Positions 53,433 to 63,463 of a stretch of 64,000 bases of DNA are shown in pieces. This DNA comes from Indioceanicola profundi. GTDB taxonomy: Bacteria; Pseudomonadota; Alphaproteobacteria; Azospirillales; Azospirillaceae. The notes under the pieces were generated by a model. The model did no database searches, had not been told where the DNA came from, and saw only the letters and a list, made by a program, of their open reading frames with translations. Numbering within the stretch: position 1 is the first letter of the stretch; the number at the start of each line of letters is the position of its first letter. A program made the translations under genes and the position numbers. The DNA is taken from positions 248,001 to 312,000 of the forward strand of contig NZ_CP030126.1 in the NCBI RefSeq assembly GCF_003568845.1. Direction: 5' to 3'.

Positions 53433-54017
53433 CTACCCCCGCAAGGACGCCAGCACCGCGTCGGACAGGCTGCCCACCATGTGGGTCACGAACATGTCCA
53501 GCGCCACCAGCCCGACGGCGAAGATCCAGTCCAGTTCCAGCACCGATTTCACCACCATGCCGGCATAGGCCAGGATGAACAGCCCCAGCACGGCCTGCAC
53601 CACCTGCCCGCCCTCCAGCCCCAGTCCGGGGCTGAGCGCCAGACCGGTGCCCACGATGGCGATGAGGGTCTGCACCACCGTGGCCCAGTTGTAGGCGGCG
53701 ACGAAGGCGGGGAAACGCTGCGCCCGCTTCATCAGCTCCAGCAGATGGAAGGTGATCAGCAGATAGGCGAACATGATCACCAACTGCACCGCCACCTTGA
53801 TGCCGAGATAGTGCAGCACGGCGCCACCGCTCTCGAACCGGTTGCCGTTCAGCAGCAGTAGGAAGCCGGCATAGAGCGGCACGAACAGCCACAGCGCCCT
53901 GAAGCTGCGCCACGCCGCCCCGCCGTCATTCAGGAAATAGCGCGCGCCGGATGTGTCGAACCGCAGCAGCCGCAACGCCCCGTACAGCCCATAGGCCGCC
54001 TCGGCCAGCACGCTCAT
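53433..54017 (-). CDS. Multi-spanning membrane protein of unknown function
   Basis: A 194-residue protein with about four hydrophobic helices ([65 protein letters not shown], and [18 protein letters not shown]). I recognise no named family. Its start overlaps the dapE stop by four bases (ATGA), indicating translational coupling and a conserved transcription unit. Confidence 0.75.
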   Translation of the reverse strand: MSVLAEAAYGLYGALRLLRFDTSGARYFLNDGGAAWRSFRALWLFVPLYAGFLLLLNGNRFESGGAVLHYLGIKVAVQLVIMFAYLLITFHLLELMKRAQRFPAFVAAYNWATVVQTLIAIVGTGLALSPGLGLEGGQVVQAVLGLFILAYAGMVVKSVLELDWIFAVGLVALDMFVTHMVGSLSDAVLASLRG

Positions 54018-55174
54018 GCCCTTGCTCCGCGCCGCTCGAACCAGCTTTCCAACAGACGGGCATAGATCGCGGTCAGCCCTTCCAGATCGGCCACCGCAAC
54101 ATTCTCATCCACCTTGTGCATGGTGGCGCCCACCAACCCGAACTCCACCACTGGACAGTGATCCTTGATGAAGCGGGCGTCGGAGGTGCCGCCGGAGGTG
54201 GACAGCTCCGGCCTCCGTCCTGTCTCCGCCTCCACCGCGTCGGCCAACAGGGCGGACAGCTCGCCCGGCGGGGTCAGGAAGGCGTCGCCGCTGACCTGGA
54301 TCTTCAGGTCCCAGGCTCCGCCCACCTCCTCCAGCACATCGCGGATATGGGCCTCCAGGCTCCGCGGCGTGTGCAGGTCGTTGAAGCGGATGTTGAAGCG
54401 GGCCGTGCCCTTGGCCGGGATCACGTTGCTGGCGGGGTTTCCGACATCGATGGTGGTGATGGCCAGGGTGCTGGGCTGGAAATGCGGCGTGCCCTCGTCC
54501 AGCGGGCTGGCGCTCAGCAAATGCAGCGCCTCCGTCAGCCGGGGCAGGGGATTGTCGGCCAGATGCGGATAGGCCACATGCCCCTGCGCGCCATAGGCGG
54601 TCAGGGTGGCCGTCATGCTGCCGCGCCGGCCGATCTTCATCATGTCGCCCAGGGCCTTGGGATTGGTCGGCTCCCCCACGATGCAGGCGTCGATCCGCTC
54701 GCCCGTTTCCATCATCCAGTCCAGCATTTTGCGGGTGCCGTTGATGCTGGGCCCTTCCTCATCGCCGGTGATCAGCAGGCTGATGCTGCCGGCCGGCTTT
54801 CCATGCTTTTGCAGGTAGCGCCCCACTGCGGCGGCGAAGGCGGCGACGCCGCCCTTCATATCCGACGTGCCGCGCCCATAAAGCCGCCCGTCGATGATTT
54901 CGCCTCCGAAAGGATCGACGGTCCAGGCCGCCGCATCCCCCACCGGCACCACATCCGTATGGCCGGCGAAGCAGAGGTTCGGCCCCTCCGTTCCCAGCCT
55001 TGCATAGAGATTGTCCACCCGGTCGGTGCCTGGCTCCTCGAACGGTAGCCGGGTGCAGGCGAAGCCCATGCCCTCCAGCGCCCGCTGCAGAACATCCAGC
55101 GCCCCCGCATCCGCGGGCGTCACGCTGGGACAGCGGACCAGGGCCTGGGCAAGGGCGATGGGGTCGGTGGTCAT
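54014..55174 (-). CDS. dapE: Succinyl-diaminopimelate desuccinylase
   Basis: A 386-residue M20 metallo-hydrolase of the lysine/diaminopimelate pathway, which cleaves N-succinyl-LL-DAP. Metal-ligand motifs are [23 protein letters not shown], the catalytic [14 protein letters not shown], and the late GGTSDARF and MHKVDENV. The start at 55174 begins [20 protein letters not shown], as in homologues. With dapD just upstream on the same strand it forms a dap pair. Confidence 0.97.
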   Translation of the reverse strand: MTTDPIALAQALVRCPSVTPADAGALDVLQRALEGMGFACTRLPFEEPGTDRVDNLYARLGTEGPNLCFAGHTDVVPVGDAAAWTVDPFGGEIIDGRLYGRGTSDMKGGVAAFAAAVGRYLQKHGKPAGSISLLITGDEEGPSINGTRKMLDWMMETGERIDACIVGEPTNPKALGDMMKIGRRGSMTATLTAYGAQGHVAYPHLADNPLPRLTEALHLLSASPLDEGTPHFQPSTLAITTIDVGNPASNVIPAKGTARFNIRFNDLHTPRSLEAHIRDVLEEVGGAWDLKIQVSGDAFLTPPGELSALLADAVEAETGRRPELSTSGGTSDARFIKDHCPVVEFGLVGATMHKVDENVAVADLEGLTAIYARLLESWFERRGARA

Positions 55175-55188
55175 GGCGTCTCGGTTAC

Positions 55189-55323
55189 CCGTAGGTCGGA
55201 TCGAGCCATTGGCGATGATCCGACACAGCCTCAAAGAAAGATGCAGACCGGAAAGACGTCGCCAGCCCGCACGGGGCGGCGGCACCGTGTCGGATCGTCG
55301 CCAAGGCTCGATCCGACCTACGG
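55189..55323. repeat. Near-perfect 37/38-bp inverted repeat between dapD and dapE
   Basis: Arm 55189-55226 and arm 55287-55323 are reverse complements except for one extra base and one substitution, with about 60 bases between. Both arms end in the CCGTAGGTCGGATCG word. There is no gene inside, so it is a REP/MITE-like element rather than an insertion sequence. The shorter version at 41133-41171 shares the outer word. Confidence 0.85.
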
Positions 55324-55337
55324 AACGCAGCCCGGCC

Positions 55338-56180
55338 TCAATCCCGCAGCAGCTCGTTGATGCCGGTCTTGGAGCGGGTCTTCTCGTCCACCCGCTTGAT
55401 GATCACGGCGCAGGACAGGTTCGGGCCCGGCGTGCCGTCGGGCAGGGGCTTGCCCGGCAGGCTGCCCGGCACCACCACGCTGTAGGCCGGCACCCGGCCC
55501 ATGAAGATTTCGCCCGTGGTGCGGTCCACGATCTTGGTGCTGGCTCCGATGAAGACGCCCATGGACAGCACGCTGCCGCGTTCCACCACCACGCCCTCCA
55601 CTACCTCGGACCGGGCGCCGACGAAGCAGTCATCCTCGATGATGGTGGGGTTGGCCTGCAGCGGCTCCAGCACGCCGCCGATGCCGGCCCCGCCGGACAG
55701 GTGGACGTTCTTGCCGATCTGGGCGCAGGACCCCACGGTGGCCCAGGTGTCCACCATGGTGCCGCTGTCCACATAGGCGCCGACATTGACGAAGCTGGGC
55801 ATCAGCACCACGCCGGGGGCGATGTAGGCGCTCTGCCGCACCACGGCGTTCGGCACGACGCGGAAGCCGGCGGCCCGCCAGCGTGTCTCGTCCCAGCCCA
55901 CGAACTTGGACGGCACCTTGTCCCACCAGGTCGCCCCGCCGGGACCGCCCTCCACCACCTGGTTGTCGTTCAGGCGGAAGGACAGCAGCACCGCCTTCTT
56001 CAGCCACTGGTTCACCACCCAGCCATTCGCGCCGGGCTCCGCCACCCGCGCCTTGCCGCCATCCAGCAGGGCAAGCGCGGTCTCGACCGCCTCGCGCACG
56101 GCGCCTTTGCTGTCGGGACCCAGACCGGCCCGGTCCTCCCAGGCCTGATCAATGGTGCGGGCGAGATCGGCGTGGCTCAT
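55338..56180 (-). CDS. dapD: 2,3,4,5-tetrahydropyridine-2,6-dicarboxylate N-succinyltransferase
   Basis: A 280-residue enzyme that succinylates tetrahydrodipicolinate. It has an N-terminal helical domain and a left-handed beta-helix of hexapeptide repeats ([33 protein letters not shown]). [10 protein letters not shown], the [29 protein letters not shown] block and the C-terminal [21 protein letters not shown] are diagnostic. The start at 56180 (MSHADLART) fits the family. Confidence 0.97.
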   Translation of the reverse strand: MSHADLARTIDQAWEDRAGLGPDSKGAVREAVETALALLDGGKARVAEPGANGWVVNQWLKKAVLLSFRLNDNQVVEGGPGGATWWDKVPSKFVGWDETRWRAAGFRVVPNAVVRQSAYIAPGVVLMPSFVNVGAYVDSGTMVDTWATVGSCAQIGKNVHLSGGAGIGGVLEPLQANPTIIEDDCFVGARSEVVEGVVVERGSVLSMGVFIGASTKIVDRTTGEIFMGRVPAYSVVVPGSLPGKPLPDGTPGPNLSCAVIIKRVDEKTRSKTGINELLRD

Positions 56181-56281
56181 GGCATCTGTCCGTAATGCAA
56201 GCGTTCGAAAGTCCGGACCTTGGCCGCGCTCCCGCCCCCGAGTCAATGCGGCAGACCGGCAGGGCAGGTGTGATGCGCCGC

Positions 56282-57196
56282 TCAGGGCCACTTCACCTCG
56301 GGCGGCAGGCTCATCAGGATGGCTTCGATGTTCCCGCCGGTCTTCAGCCCGAACAGGGTGCCGCGGTCATGGATCAGGTTGAACTCCACATAGCGGCCGC
56401 GGCGGATCAATTGGTGCTCCCGCTGTTCGGCGGTCCAGGGCAGGTGCATGCGCCGGCGCACGATGCGTGGATAGACCGCCAGGAACGCCTCGCCCACCGC
56501 ACGGGTGAAGGCGAAATCATCCTCCCAGTCGCCGGTGTCCAGATTGTCGTAGAAGATGCCGCCGACGCCCCGCGGCTCCCCCCGGTGCGGCAGGAAGAAA
56601 TAGCGGTCGCACCATTCCTTGAAGCGCGCGTAGTAGTCGGCCCCGTGCGCGTCGCAGGCGGCCTTCAGCGCGGCATGGAATTCGGCCTTGTCCTCTTCGG
56701 TCTCGGCGCTGTCCAGGAACATGGGCGTCAGATCGGCCCCGCCGCCGAACCAGGCGATCTGGGTGACCAGGTGGCGGGTGTTCATATGAACGGCCGGCAC
56801 CACGGGGCTGCGCATATGGGCGACCAGGCTGATTCCGCTGGCCCAGAAGCGGCCCTCCTCGCCAGCCCCCGGCATGTTGGCCCGGAATTCCGGGCTGAAG
56901 GTGCCGTGGACGGTGGACACGTTCACGCCCACCTTCTCGAACACCCGCCCGCCGCGCATCACGCTCATGACGCCGCCGCCGCCCGGCTCCCCGTCCCAGT
57001 TGGCGCGGTCCCAGGCCTTGCGCTCGAACCGCCCTGGCGGCAGCCCTGCATGCGGCCCCTTCGCCAACTCATCCTCGATGGCCTCGAACGCGGCGCAGAT
57101 CCGGTCGCGCAAGGCTTCGAACCAGGCGCGGGCGCGCCCCTGCCGCTCGGCGACGATCTCGGGAGTGGGGAGGGGGGAAGGGGTGGCACTCTGCAC
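56282..57196 (-). CDS. hemF: Oxygen-dependent coproporphyrinogen III oxidase
   Basis: A 304-residue enzyme that uses O2 to convert coproporphyrinogen III to protoporphyrinogen IX. Signature blocks are [30 protein letters not shown], the HMNTRHL and [12 protein letters not shown] active-site segments, and [31 protein letters not shown] at the C-terminus. The start is a GTG at 57196 with GAGGAG seven bases upstream. It is the aerobic counterpart of hemN at 51.3 kb. Confidence 0.97.
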   Translation of the reverse strand: MQSATPSPLPTPEIVAERQGRARAWFEALRDRICAAFEAIEDELAKGPHAGLPPGRFERKAWDRANWDGEPGGGGVMSVMRGGRVFEKVGVNVSTVHGTFSPEFRANMPGAGEEGRFWASGISLVAHMRSPVVPAVHMNTRHLVTQIAWFGGGADLTPMFLDSAETEEDKAEFHAALKAACDAHGADYYARFKEWCDRYFFLPHRGEPRGVGGIFYDNLDTGDWEDDFAFTRAVGEAFLAVYPRIVRRRMHLPWTAEQREHQLIRRGRYVEFNLIHDRGTLFGLKTGGNIEAILMSLPPEVKWP

Positions 57197-57267
57197 GGCG
57201 GCGCTCCTCGATCTTTGCCCTGTATGTACCCGCCCCACCCGCCGGGGCCAAGGGGGCGGAGGGAAAC

Positions 57268-57747
57268 CTAGCCCCGCCCTGGAAATCCCCCCGTCTGCCG
57301 CAGCGCCTCTCCCAGCACCATGGCGGCCGCCACGGCGAGGTTCAGCGAGCGCACGCCCGGCCGCATGGGGATAAATATCCGTGCATGGCACTGGGCCGCC
57401 ACTTCCGGCGGCGTGCCCGCACTCTCGCGCCCGAATAGCAGCGTATCGTCGGGGCGGAAGGCGAACGCCGTATAGGGCACGTCCTCCGGCCCCTCCGGCG
57501 TCTCCACCAGCACCACCCGGCCGGTGCGGCTGGCCAGGAAGGCGGACCAATTGATGTGCCGCGCGATCTCCGCCGCCGCCCCGTAATCCATCATGCTGCG
57601 CCGCATCCGCCGATCGTCCAGCAGGAAGCCGCAGGGCTCGATGATGTCCACCGCCACTTCCAGGCAGGCGCCGGCCCGGATCAGGGTGCCGGTGTTCTGG
57701 GGGATGTCGGGCTGGTAGAGGGCAAGGCGCAAGGGATTGGGCTCCAA
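57268..57747 (-). CDS. trmL: tRNA (cytidine(34)-2'-O)-methyltransferase
   Basis: A 159-residue SPOUT-family methyltransferase (formerly YibK) that modifies the wobble base of tRNA-Leu. The opening [13 protein letters not shown], the central [14 protein letters not shown] and the trefoil-knot end [26 protein letters not shown] are diagnostic. It is the first gene of the minus-strand run trmL-hemF-dapD-dapE and is divergent from petABC. Confidence 0.96.
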   Translation of the reverse strand: MEPNPLRLALYQPDIPQNTGTLIRAGACLEVAVDIIEPCGFLLDDRRMRRSMMDYGAAAEIARHINWSAFLASRTGRVVLVETPEGPEDVPYTAFAFRPDDTLLFGRESAGTPPEVAAQCHARIFIPMRPGVRSLNLAVAAAMVLGEALRQTGGFPGRG

Positions 57748-58098
57748 GGGCGGAAATCACCCATATTCTAGCCGCCGCAGCCCGTCCGCCGCCACACGGT
57801 GCGCGCGACGAATTGTCAGCAGGTGCGGCGAGAGGCAGCACTTTCCATCACACGACCGGGCATGTATATCGAAGCCACGCGACCGGACACCCGTCCGGGC
57901 GGGCCGTTCGCCTATCCGAACTTCGCTGCATCCAAGCGGGTCATTCCCGCAAGGTGGGGTGGGGGCAAGAAAAAGCAACCGGCGGGGACCGATCCGGTTC
58001 CTGCCGCAGGTTCCGCCCCTGGGTGCCGCGGGAGGGAGAGTGTGAGAAGGGTGGGCGCCCGCCTCTGCCGGTGCCCGCACATGCGAGGAGACGAGAGG
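57748..58098. promoter_or_regulatory. 351-bp intergenic region between trmL and petA
   Basis: No gene is recognised, although open frames run through it on both strands. It must contain the divergent promoters of trmL and petABC. The GGGTGGGGGC stretch near 57957 is notable for composition only. I cannot assign promoter elements. Confidence 0.5.
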
Positions 58099-58656
58099 AT
58101 GGCGGAGACAACCCATCAGGCCCCCCATGGCCACGACGGCGAGGGGCAGACCCGCCGCGACTTCATCTACCTGGCCGCCGCCGCGACCGGCGCCGTGGGC
58201 GCTGCCGCTGCCATATGGCCGTTCATCGATTCCATGAACCCCGCGGCGGACACGCTGGCGCTGGCCTCCACCGAGGTGGATCTGACGCCGATCGCCGAGG
58301 GTCAGGCCATCACCATCACCTGGCGCGGTAAGCCGGTCTTTATCCGCCACCGCACGGCGGAGGAGATCGAGGCCGCCCGGAGCGTGAATCTGGCCGAGCT
58401 GGTCGACCCGCAGCCCGATGAGGAGCGCGTGGTGGAGCCGCAGTGGCTGGTCATGGTCGGTGTGTGCACCCACCTCGGCTGCGTGCCGCTGGGGCAGAAG
58501 ACCGGCGATGCGAAGGGTGACTACGGCGGGTGGTTCTGCCCCTGCCACGGCTCGCACTACGACACGTCCGGCCGTATCCGCCGGGGTCCCGCGCCCGCCA
58601 ATCTCGTCGTGCCGGAATATGAATTCCTGTCCGAGTCCCGCATCCGTATCGGCTGA
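58099..58656 (+). CDS. petA: Ubiquinol-cytochrome c reductase, Rieske iron-sulfur subunit
   Basis: A 185-residue subunit of the bc1 complex. A Tat-type N-terminal anchor ([25 protein letters not shown]) holds the soluble 2Fe-2S domain in the periplasm. Cluster ligands are Cys123 and His125 (CTHLGC) and Cys147 and His150 (CPCHGSH), with Cys128/Cys149 for the disulfide. It carries electrons from ubiquinol to cytochrome c1. The start at 58099 follows GAGGAG; ATG at 58081 is six codons earlier. First gene of petABC. Confidence 0.97.
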   Translation: MAETTHQAPHGHDGEGQTRRDFIYLAAAATGAVGAAAAIWPFIDSMNPAADTLALASTEVDLTPIAEGQAITITWRGKPVFIRHRTAEEIEAARSVNLAELVDPQPDEERVVEPQWLVMVGVCTHLGCVPLGQKTGDAKGDYGGWFCPCHGSHYDTSGRIRRGPAPANLVVPEYEFLSESRIRIG

Positions 58657-58684
58657 CCTGATCCAGTAAGGAGGGAGTGCCACG

Positions 58685-59989
58685 ATGGCTCACGCCCCGA
58701 CATCATCCTTCAAGAACCCGGTGGTGAACTGGATCGACCAGCGCCTGCCCGTGTTCACGATGCTGCAGAAGGAGTACGGAGTTTTCCCGACTCCGCGCAA
58801 CTTCAACTATTTCTGGAATTTCGGCGCCATCGCCATGTTCGTGCTGGTGACGATGATCGTCTCCGGCATCTTCCTGGCGATGCACTACACCGCCAACACC
58901 GGCCTGGCTTTCGATGCCGTCGAGCGCATCATGCGCGACGTGAATTACGGCTGGCTGCTGCGCTACATCCACGCCAACGGCGCCTCGATGTTCTTCATCG
59001 CGGTGTATATCCACATCCTGCGCGGCTTCCTCTACGGCTCCTACAAGAAGCCGCGTGAGCTGCTGTGGATCATCGGCGTGGTGATCTTCCTGCTGATGAT
59101 GGGCACGGCCTTCATGGGCTACGTGCTGCCGTGGGGCCAGATGAGCTTCTGGGGCGCCACCGTCATCACCAACCTGTTCTCCGCCATCCCGGTGGTGGGC
59201 GACAGCATCGTGACCCTGCTCTGGGGCGGCTTCTCGGTGGACAACCCCACCCTCAACCGCTTCTTCGCGCTGCACTACCTGCTGCCGTTCGTGATCGTGG
59301 CGATGGTGTTCCTGCACGTCGCGGCGCTGCACGTCACGGGCTCCAACAACCCGCTGGGGATAGAGCCGAAGGGTCCGCAGGACACGCTGCCCTTCCACCC
59401 GTACTACACGTCCAAGGACATGTTCGGGCTGACGGTGTTCGTGATCCTGTTCGCGGCCTTCGTCTTCTTCGCCCCGAACTATCTGGGCCACCCGGACAAC
59501 TACATTCCGGCCGATCCGCTGGTGACCCCGGCGCACATCGTTCCGGAATGGTACTTCCTGCCCTTCTACGCCATCCTGCGCGCCATCACCTTCAACATCG
59601 GCCTGCCCTTCAGCGACGTGGTGCTGGTTCCGGCCAAGCTGGGCGGCGTGCTGCTGATGTTCGCCTCCATCCTGATCTGGTGCCTGATGCCGTGGCTGGA
59701 CCGCTCGCCGGTGCGCAGCTACCGCTTCCGCCCGATCTACAAGTGGTGGGTGCTGATGCTGGTGGTCAGCTTCTTCATGCTGATGTATGCCGGCGGCCGC
59801 CCGGCGGAAGGCATCAACGTCATCATTGGGCAGGTCGGCACGCTCCTGTACTTCCTGTTCTTCCTGGGCCTGCCGGTCATCAGCAGCATTGAGCGTCCGC
59901 TTCCGCTGCCGGCCAGCATCGCCCAGCCCGTACTCGGCGGGGGCCGCATCTCCGCCGCTGCCGCTGCCAAGCCGATGGAGAAGGCGTGA
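58685..59989 (+). CDS. petB: Ubiquinol-cytochrome c reductase, cytochrome b subunit
   Basis: A 434-residue membrane protein with eight transmembrane helices and both haem-ligand histidine pairs (in [22 protein letters not shown] and [23 protein letters not shown]). The Qo-site PEWY motif ([14 protein letters not shown]) is intact. It catalyses ubiquinol oxidation at Qo and quinone reduction at Qi. AAGGAGG precedes the start. Its stop overlaps the petC start codon by one base. Confidence 0.98.
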   Translation: MAHAPTSSFKNPVVNWIDQRLPVFTMLQKEYGVFPTPRNFNYFWNFGAIAMFVLVTMIVSGIFLAMHYTANTGLAFDAVERIMRDVNYGWLLRYIHANGASMFFIAVYIHILRGFLYGSYKKPRELLWIIGVVIFLLMMGTAFMGYVLPWGQMSFWGATVITNLFSAIPVVGDSIVTLLWGGFSVDNPTLNRFFALHYLLPFVIVAMVFLHVAALHVTGSNNPLGIEPKGPQDTLPFHPYYTSKDMFGLTVFVILFAAFVFFAPNYLGHPDNYIPADPLVTPAHIVPEWYFLPFYAILRAITFNIGLPFSDVVLVPAKLGGVLLMFASILIWCLMPWLDRSPVRSYRFRPIYKWWVLMLVVSFFMLMYAGGRPAEGINVIIGQVGTLLYFLFFLGLPVISSIERPLPLPASIAQPVLGGGRISAAAAAKPMEKA

Positions 59990-60801
59990 TGCACCGCCCG
60001 AAGATGATCTCCTCCCTGAAGTCCCTCCTGGTCGCCGGCGGCATCGCGCTGACCGGCGCCATGGGGGCCCTGGCCGCCACCGCCGAGGCGGCGACCGCGC
60101 CGGCTCCGCCGGAGCAGGAATGGCACCATGGCGGCGTGAACAGCTTCACGAGCATGTTCAAGACCTTCGACCGGGCGTCGCTGCAGCGCGGCTTCCAGGT
60201 CTATAAGGAGGTCTGCTCCGCCTGCCACAGCATGAACCTCGTGGCCTACCGCAACCTCGAAGCTCTGGGCTTCAGCGAGGAAGAGGTCAAGGCCATCGCG
60301 GCGCAGTATGAAGTGACCGACGGTCCCGACGATACGGGCGAGATGTTCACCCGGCCGGCGATTCCATCCGACCACTTCAAGGCGCCGTTCCCGAACGCGA
60401 AAGCCGCGGCAGCGGCCAACAACGGCAAGGCCCCGCCGGACCTGTCGCTGATCGTCAAGGCGCGTGAGCACTTCGAGGACTATGTCTACGGCGTGCTCAC
60501 CGGTTACCGTGACGCGCCGGAAGGCTTCAACGTGCCGGAGGGCGGGTACTACAACGAGTACTTCCCCGGCCACGTGATCGCCATGGCCCCGCCGCTGTAC
60601 GATGACGGGATCACCTATGCGGACGGCACCCCGGCCACCATCGCCCAGCAGGCGCATGACGTGACCGCGTTCCTGGCCTGGGCCGCCGAGCCCCACCTGG
60701 AGGCTCGCCGCCAGATGGGCGTCGCGGTGATCATGTTCCTGATCATCCTGGCCGGCCTGCTCTACGCCGCCAAGCGCCGCGTCTGGGCCGACGTGCACTG
60801 A
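59989..60801 (+). CDS. petC: Ubiquinol-cytochrome c reductase, cytochrome c1 subunit
   Basis: A 270-residue periplasmic haem c protein with a signal peptide (cut near ATAEA), the haem-binding CSACH at 76-80, the methionine ligand region AMAPPLYDDG and a C-terminal transmembrane anchor (VAVIMFLIILAGLLYAAKRR). It takes electrons from the Rieske protein to soluble cytochrome c. The ATG at 59989 overlaps the petB stop; GTG at 59986 directly before it is an alternative start. Last gene of the operon, followed by a hairpin terminator. Confidence 0.97.
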   Translation: MHRPKMISSLKSLLVAGGIALTGAMGALAATAEAATAPAPPEQEWHHGGVNSFTSMFKTFDRASLQRGFQVYKEVCSACHSMNLVAYRNLEALGFSEEEVKAIAAQYEVTDGPDDTGEMFTRPAIPSDHFKAPFPNAKAAAAANNGKAPPDLSLIVKAREHFEDYVYGVLTGYRDAPEGFNVPEGGYYNEYFPGHVIAMAPPLYDDGITYADGTPATIAQQAHDVTAFLAWAAEPHLEARRQMGVAVIMFLIILAGLLYAAKRRVWADVH

Positions 60802-60857
60802 GCACTCCGACCTGACCGTCCTGCTGCCGCTGATCGGCCGCGAGGAAAGCCTACCGA

Positions 60858-60892
60858 AAAGCCCCGGCGCATCCCGCTCCGGGGCTTTCTTC
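60858..60892 (+). terminator. Terminator of petABC
   Basis: A perfect 10-bp stem (60858-60867 with 60879-60888) with an 11-base loop, followed by a weak CTT-type tail. It starts 57 bases after the petC stop. Confidence 0.75.
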
Positions 60893-61043
60893 ATGGTTCT
60901 GGTCAAGAGGTGGGGCGGGAAGCCTGACGAGAGGTGCGGCAACCGGTCCTTCCGTGCAAGATTGCGCGGAAACTGTTGCAGTCTCAGGCAGCCGGCCCCG
61001 TCGCCGATTGCCGCGGCGGAGCGGATTTGAGGAGAAGGCGGTC

Positions 61044-61601
61044 ATGGGCCAGCACTATGCGGAAATCGTGCGCATCCTGCGCTTCTGGTTCACGGAGGCG
61101 GGGCCGGAGCGCTGGTTCGCGGCGGACCCGGCGTTCGACGCGCTCTGCCGGGAACAGATGCTCGAATGCCATGAGCGGGCGGCGGCGGGCGAGTTCGCGG
61201 CCTGGGGGGAGGCGCCGGAGGGGGCGCTGGCGCTCTGCCTGCTGCTGGACCAGGCGCCGCGCAACATGTTCCGGGGCAGTCCCCGCATGTACGCCACCGA
61301 CGCCATGGCGCTGGAGGTTGCCCGCACGGCGGTGGAGCGGGAGTTCGACAGGGGCATGACGGAGGATCAGCGCACCTTCCTCTACCTGCCCTTCGAGCAT
61401 GCGGAGGACATGGAGGCGCAGCGCATGGCGGTGCGGCTCTTCGCGACCCGCACGCAGAAGCCGGGCTATCTGGATTATGCGGCCATGCACCTGGCCATCG
61501 TCGCCCGCTTCGGTCGCTTCCCGCACCGGAACGCCATCCAGGGCCGGGAGACCACGCCGGAAGAGGCGGAGTTCCTGAAGCAGCCCGGCAGCGGGTTCTG
61601 A
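61044..61601 (+). CDS. DUF924 family protein
   Basis: A 185-residue helical protein of the DUF924 (TPR-like) family. Diagnostic segments are EIVRILRFWFTEAGPERWFAADPAFD, then LALCLLLDQAPRNMFRGSPRMYATD, LPFEHAEDMEAQRMAV, and FGRFPHRNAI near the end. The function of the family is unknown. The start at 61044 follows GAGGAGAAGG. It stands alone and converges with ychF. Confidence 0.9.
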   Translation: MGQHYAEIVRILRFWFTEAGPERWFAADPAFDALCREQMLECHERAAAGEFAAWGEAPEGALALCLLLDQAPRNMFRGSPRMYATDAMALEVARTAVEREFDRGMTEDQRTFLYLPFEHAEDMEAQRMAVRLFATRTQKPGYLDYAAMHLAIVARFGRFPHRNAIQGRETTPEEAEFLKQPGSGF

Positions 61602-61629
61602 ACGGGGGGCGGTCTGGCCCCTCCGTAAA

Positions 61630-61714
61630 TCCGTCACCCCGGCGAAAGCCGGGGCCCAGAGTCCCGAGGGCGGTGCCGGCCGCCCTGGGTCCCGGCCTTC
61701 GCCCGGATGACGGA
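61630..61714. repeat. Palindromic intergenic repeat between DUF924 gene and ychF
   Basis: Arm 61630-61659 (opening TCCGTCACCCCGGCGAAAGC) and arm 61685-61714 (ending GCCCGGATGACGGA) are imperfect reverse complements around a GC-rich centre. This CGTCACCCCGGCGAAAGCCGGGG type is a well-known kind of interspersed intergenic palindrome in Alphaproteobacteria. It may also terminate both convergent genes. Confidence 0.75.
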
Positions 61715-61737
61715 AAAAGAGCGGAAAGGACCGCTGC

Positions 61738-62835
61738 TCAGACGTTGAAGCGGAAATGGAAGATGTCGCCGTCCTGGACGACATACTCCTTGCCTTCCAT
61801 CCGCATCTTGCCGGCCTCCTTGGCCGGGCCTTCGCCGCCCAGCGCGGCATAGGTCTCGTAATCGATGGTCTCGGCCTTGATGAAGCCGCGCTCGAAATCG
61901 GTGTGGATGACGCCCGCGGCCTCCGGCGCCTTGGCGCCGCGGCGCACCGTCCAGGCCCGCGCCTCCTTCGGCCCCACGGTGAAGAAGGTGATCAGGTTCA
62001 GCAGGCCGTAGCCGGCGCGGATCACCCGGTTCAGGCCGGGCTCGTCCAGCCCCAGGCTCTCCAGATACTCGGCCTTGTCCTCGGGGGGGAGCTGGGACAG
62101 CTCCGCCTCGATGGCGGCGGAGATCACGACGCTGGCCGCACCCTGCTTCTTCGCCATTTCGGCCACCCGTGCCGACTGGCTGTTGCCGGTGCCGGCGCTG
62201 GCTTCCTCGACATTGCAGACATACAGGACCGGCTTGCCGGTCAGCAGGGCGAACTGGCGGAACATCTCCTGCTCCTCCTTCGCCACCTCGACCGTGCGAG
62301 CCGGCTTGCCGTCGCGGAGTGCGGCAAGCACCCGCTCCATCAGGTCGGCCTGGGCCTTGGCCTCCTTGTCGCCGCCCTTGCCCTTCTTCTGCAGGGCCGG
62401 CAGCCGGCGCTCCAGCGAGTCCAGGTCGGACAGCATCAGCTCGGTCTCCACCGTCTCCGCATCGCGGATCGGGTCGATGGAGCCCTCGACATGGGTGATG
62501 TCGCTGTCCTCGAAGCAGCGCAGGACGTGGACGATGGCGTCCACCTCGCGGATATTGGCCAGGAACTGGTTTCCCAGCCCCTCGCCCTTGCTGGCCCCGC
62601 GGACCAAACCGGCGATGTCGACGAATTCGAGCTGCGTCGGGATGGTCTTCTGCGACTTGGCGATAGCGGCCAGCTTGTCCAGCCTAGGGTCCGGTACGCC
62701 CACCCGGCCCACATTCGGCTCGATGGTGCAGAAGGGATAGTTGGCGGCCTCCGCCGCGGCGGTGGAGGTCAGCGCGTTGAAAAGCGTCGACTTGCCGACA
62801 TTGGGCAGGCCGACGATGCCGCAATTGAATCCCAT
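61738..62835 (-). CDS. ychF: Redox-regulated ATPase YchF (Obg-like)
   Basis: A 365-residue P-loop protein of the Obg-related YchF/OLA1 subfamily. The P-loop GLPNVGKST is at residues 8-16, [20 protein letters not shown] is the switch II region, and the altered specificity motif NVEE replaces NKxD, which explains ATP preference. A coiled coil and a C-terminal TGS-like domain ([35 protein letters not shown]-like region) follow. It binds ribosomes and is linked to oxidative stress response. Confidence 0.97.
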   Translation of the reverse strand: [365 protein letters not shown]

Positions 62836-63001
62836 GGGACGTGCTTCGCCTGGACTGTGAGAACCGGTTGCGCAGGGTTATGGGGGATGCAGGTCCGATT
62901 GACAATCCCAGGCGGGCGCAGGGGTGGGGTTCGGCAGGATGTAGGGCGGGGACGAAAGGGCAGGTGGAGCACCGCGCCGGCACGGACCACGCCAGCGGAG
63001 A

Positions 63002-63457
63002 CTACGCCCCGCCAGCCTTCCGCGGTGTCGGCCGCCAGTCCGGCGGGGCCAGTTCGAAGCTCTCGAACCGGAAGGCCGGGGCGACGGTGCAGCCCACCAG
63101 GGTCCAGGCGCCCAGGCTCACCGCCGTTTGCCAATGGTTGGCCGGCACCACGAGCTGCGGCCGCTGGCCGGCGGCGAGGTCGGGGCCCAGATGGCGGGCG
63201 CTGGCATCGTGCCCGTTGGGGCTGAGGGTCAGGACCAGCGGCGCGCCCGCATGCCAATGCCAGACCTCGTCCGCATCCACCACCCGGTGCCAGTGGCTGT
63301 ACTCCCCGGCCTGGAGCAGGAAGTAGATGGCGGTGCTCGCCCCCCGGCCGCCATCGGGCGGGGCATGGCGATAGGTCTCCACATAATGCCCGCCCTCCGG
63401 ATGAGGCCGCATGCCCAGCAGGTCGATGATCTGCCGGGGCGTCAGGCTGCCATACAT
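63002..63457 (-). CDS. Cupin, DUF985 family
   Basis: A 151-residue single-domain cupin of the DUF985 type. Family segments are LGMRPHPEGGHYVETYRH, STAIYFLLQAGEYSHWHRV, DEVWHWHAGAPL and VPANHWQTAVSLGAWTLVGCTVAPAF. The histidines in HWHRV and HWHAG are probable metal ligands. Enzymatic role unknown. It is 6 bases downstream of the glutathione transferase on the same strand, so the two are probably co-transcribed. Confidence 0.9.
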   Translation of the reverse strand: MYGSLTPRQIIDLLGMRPHPEGGHYVETYRHAPPDGGRGASTAIYFLLQAGEYSHWHRVVDADEVWHWHAGAPLVLTLSPNGHDASARHLGPDLAAGQRPQLVVPANHWQTAVSLGAWTLVGCTVAPAFRFESFELAPPDWRPTPRKAGGA

Positions 63458-63463
63458 CGGCGC

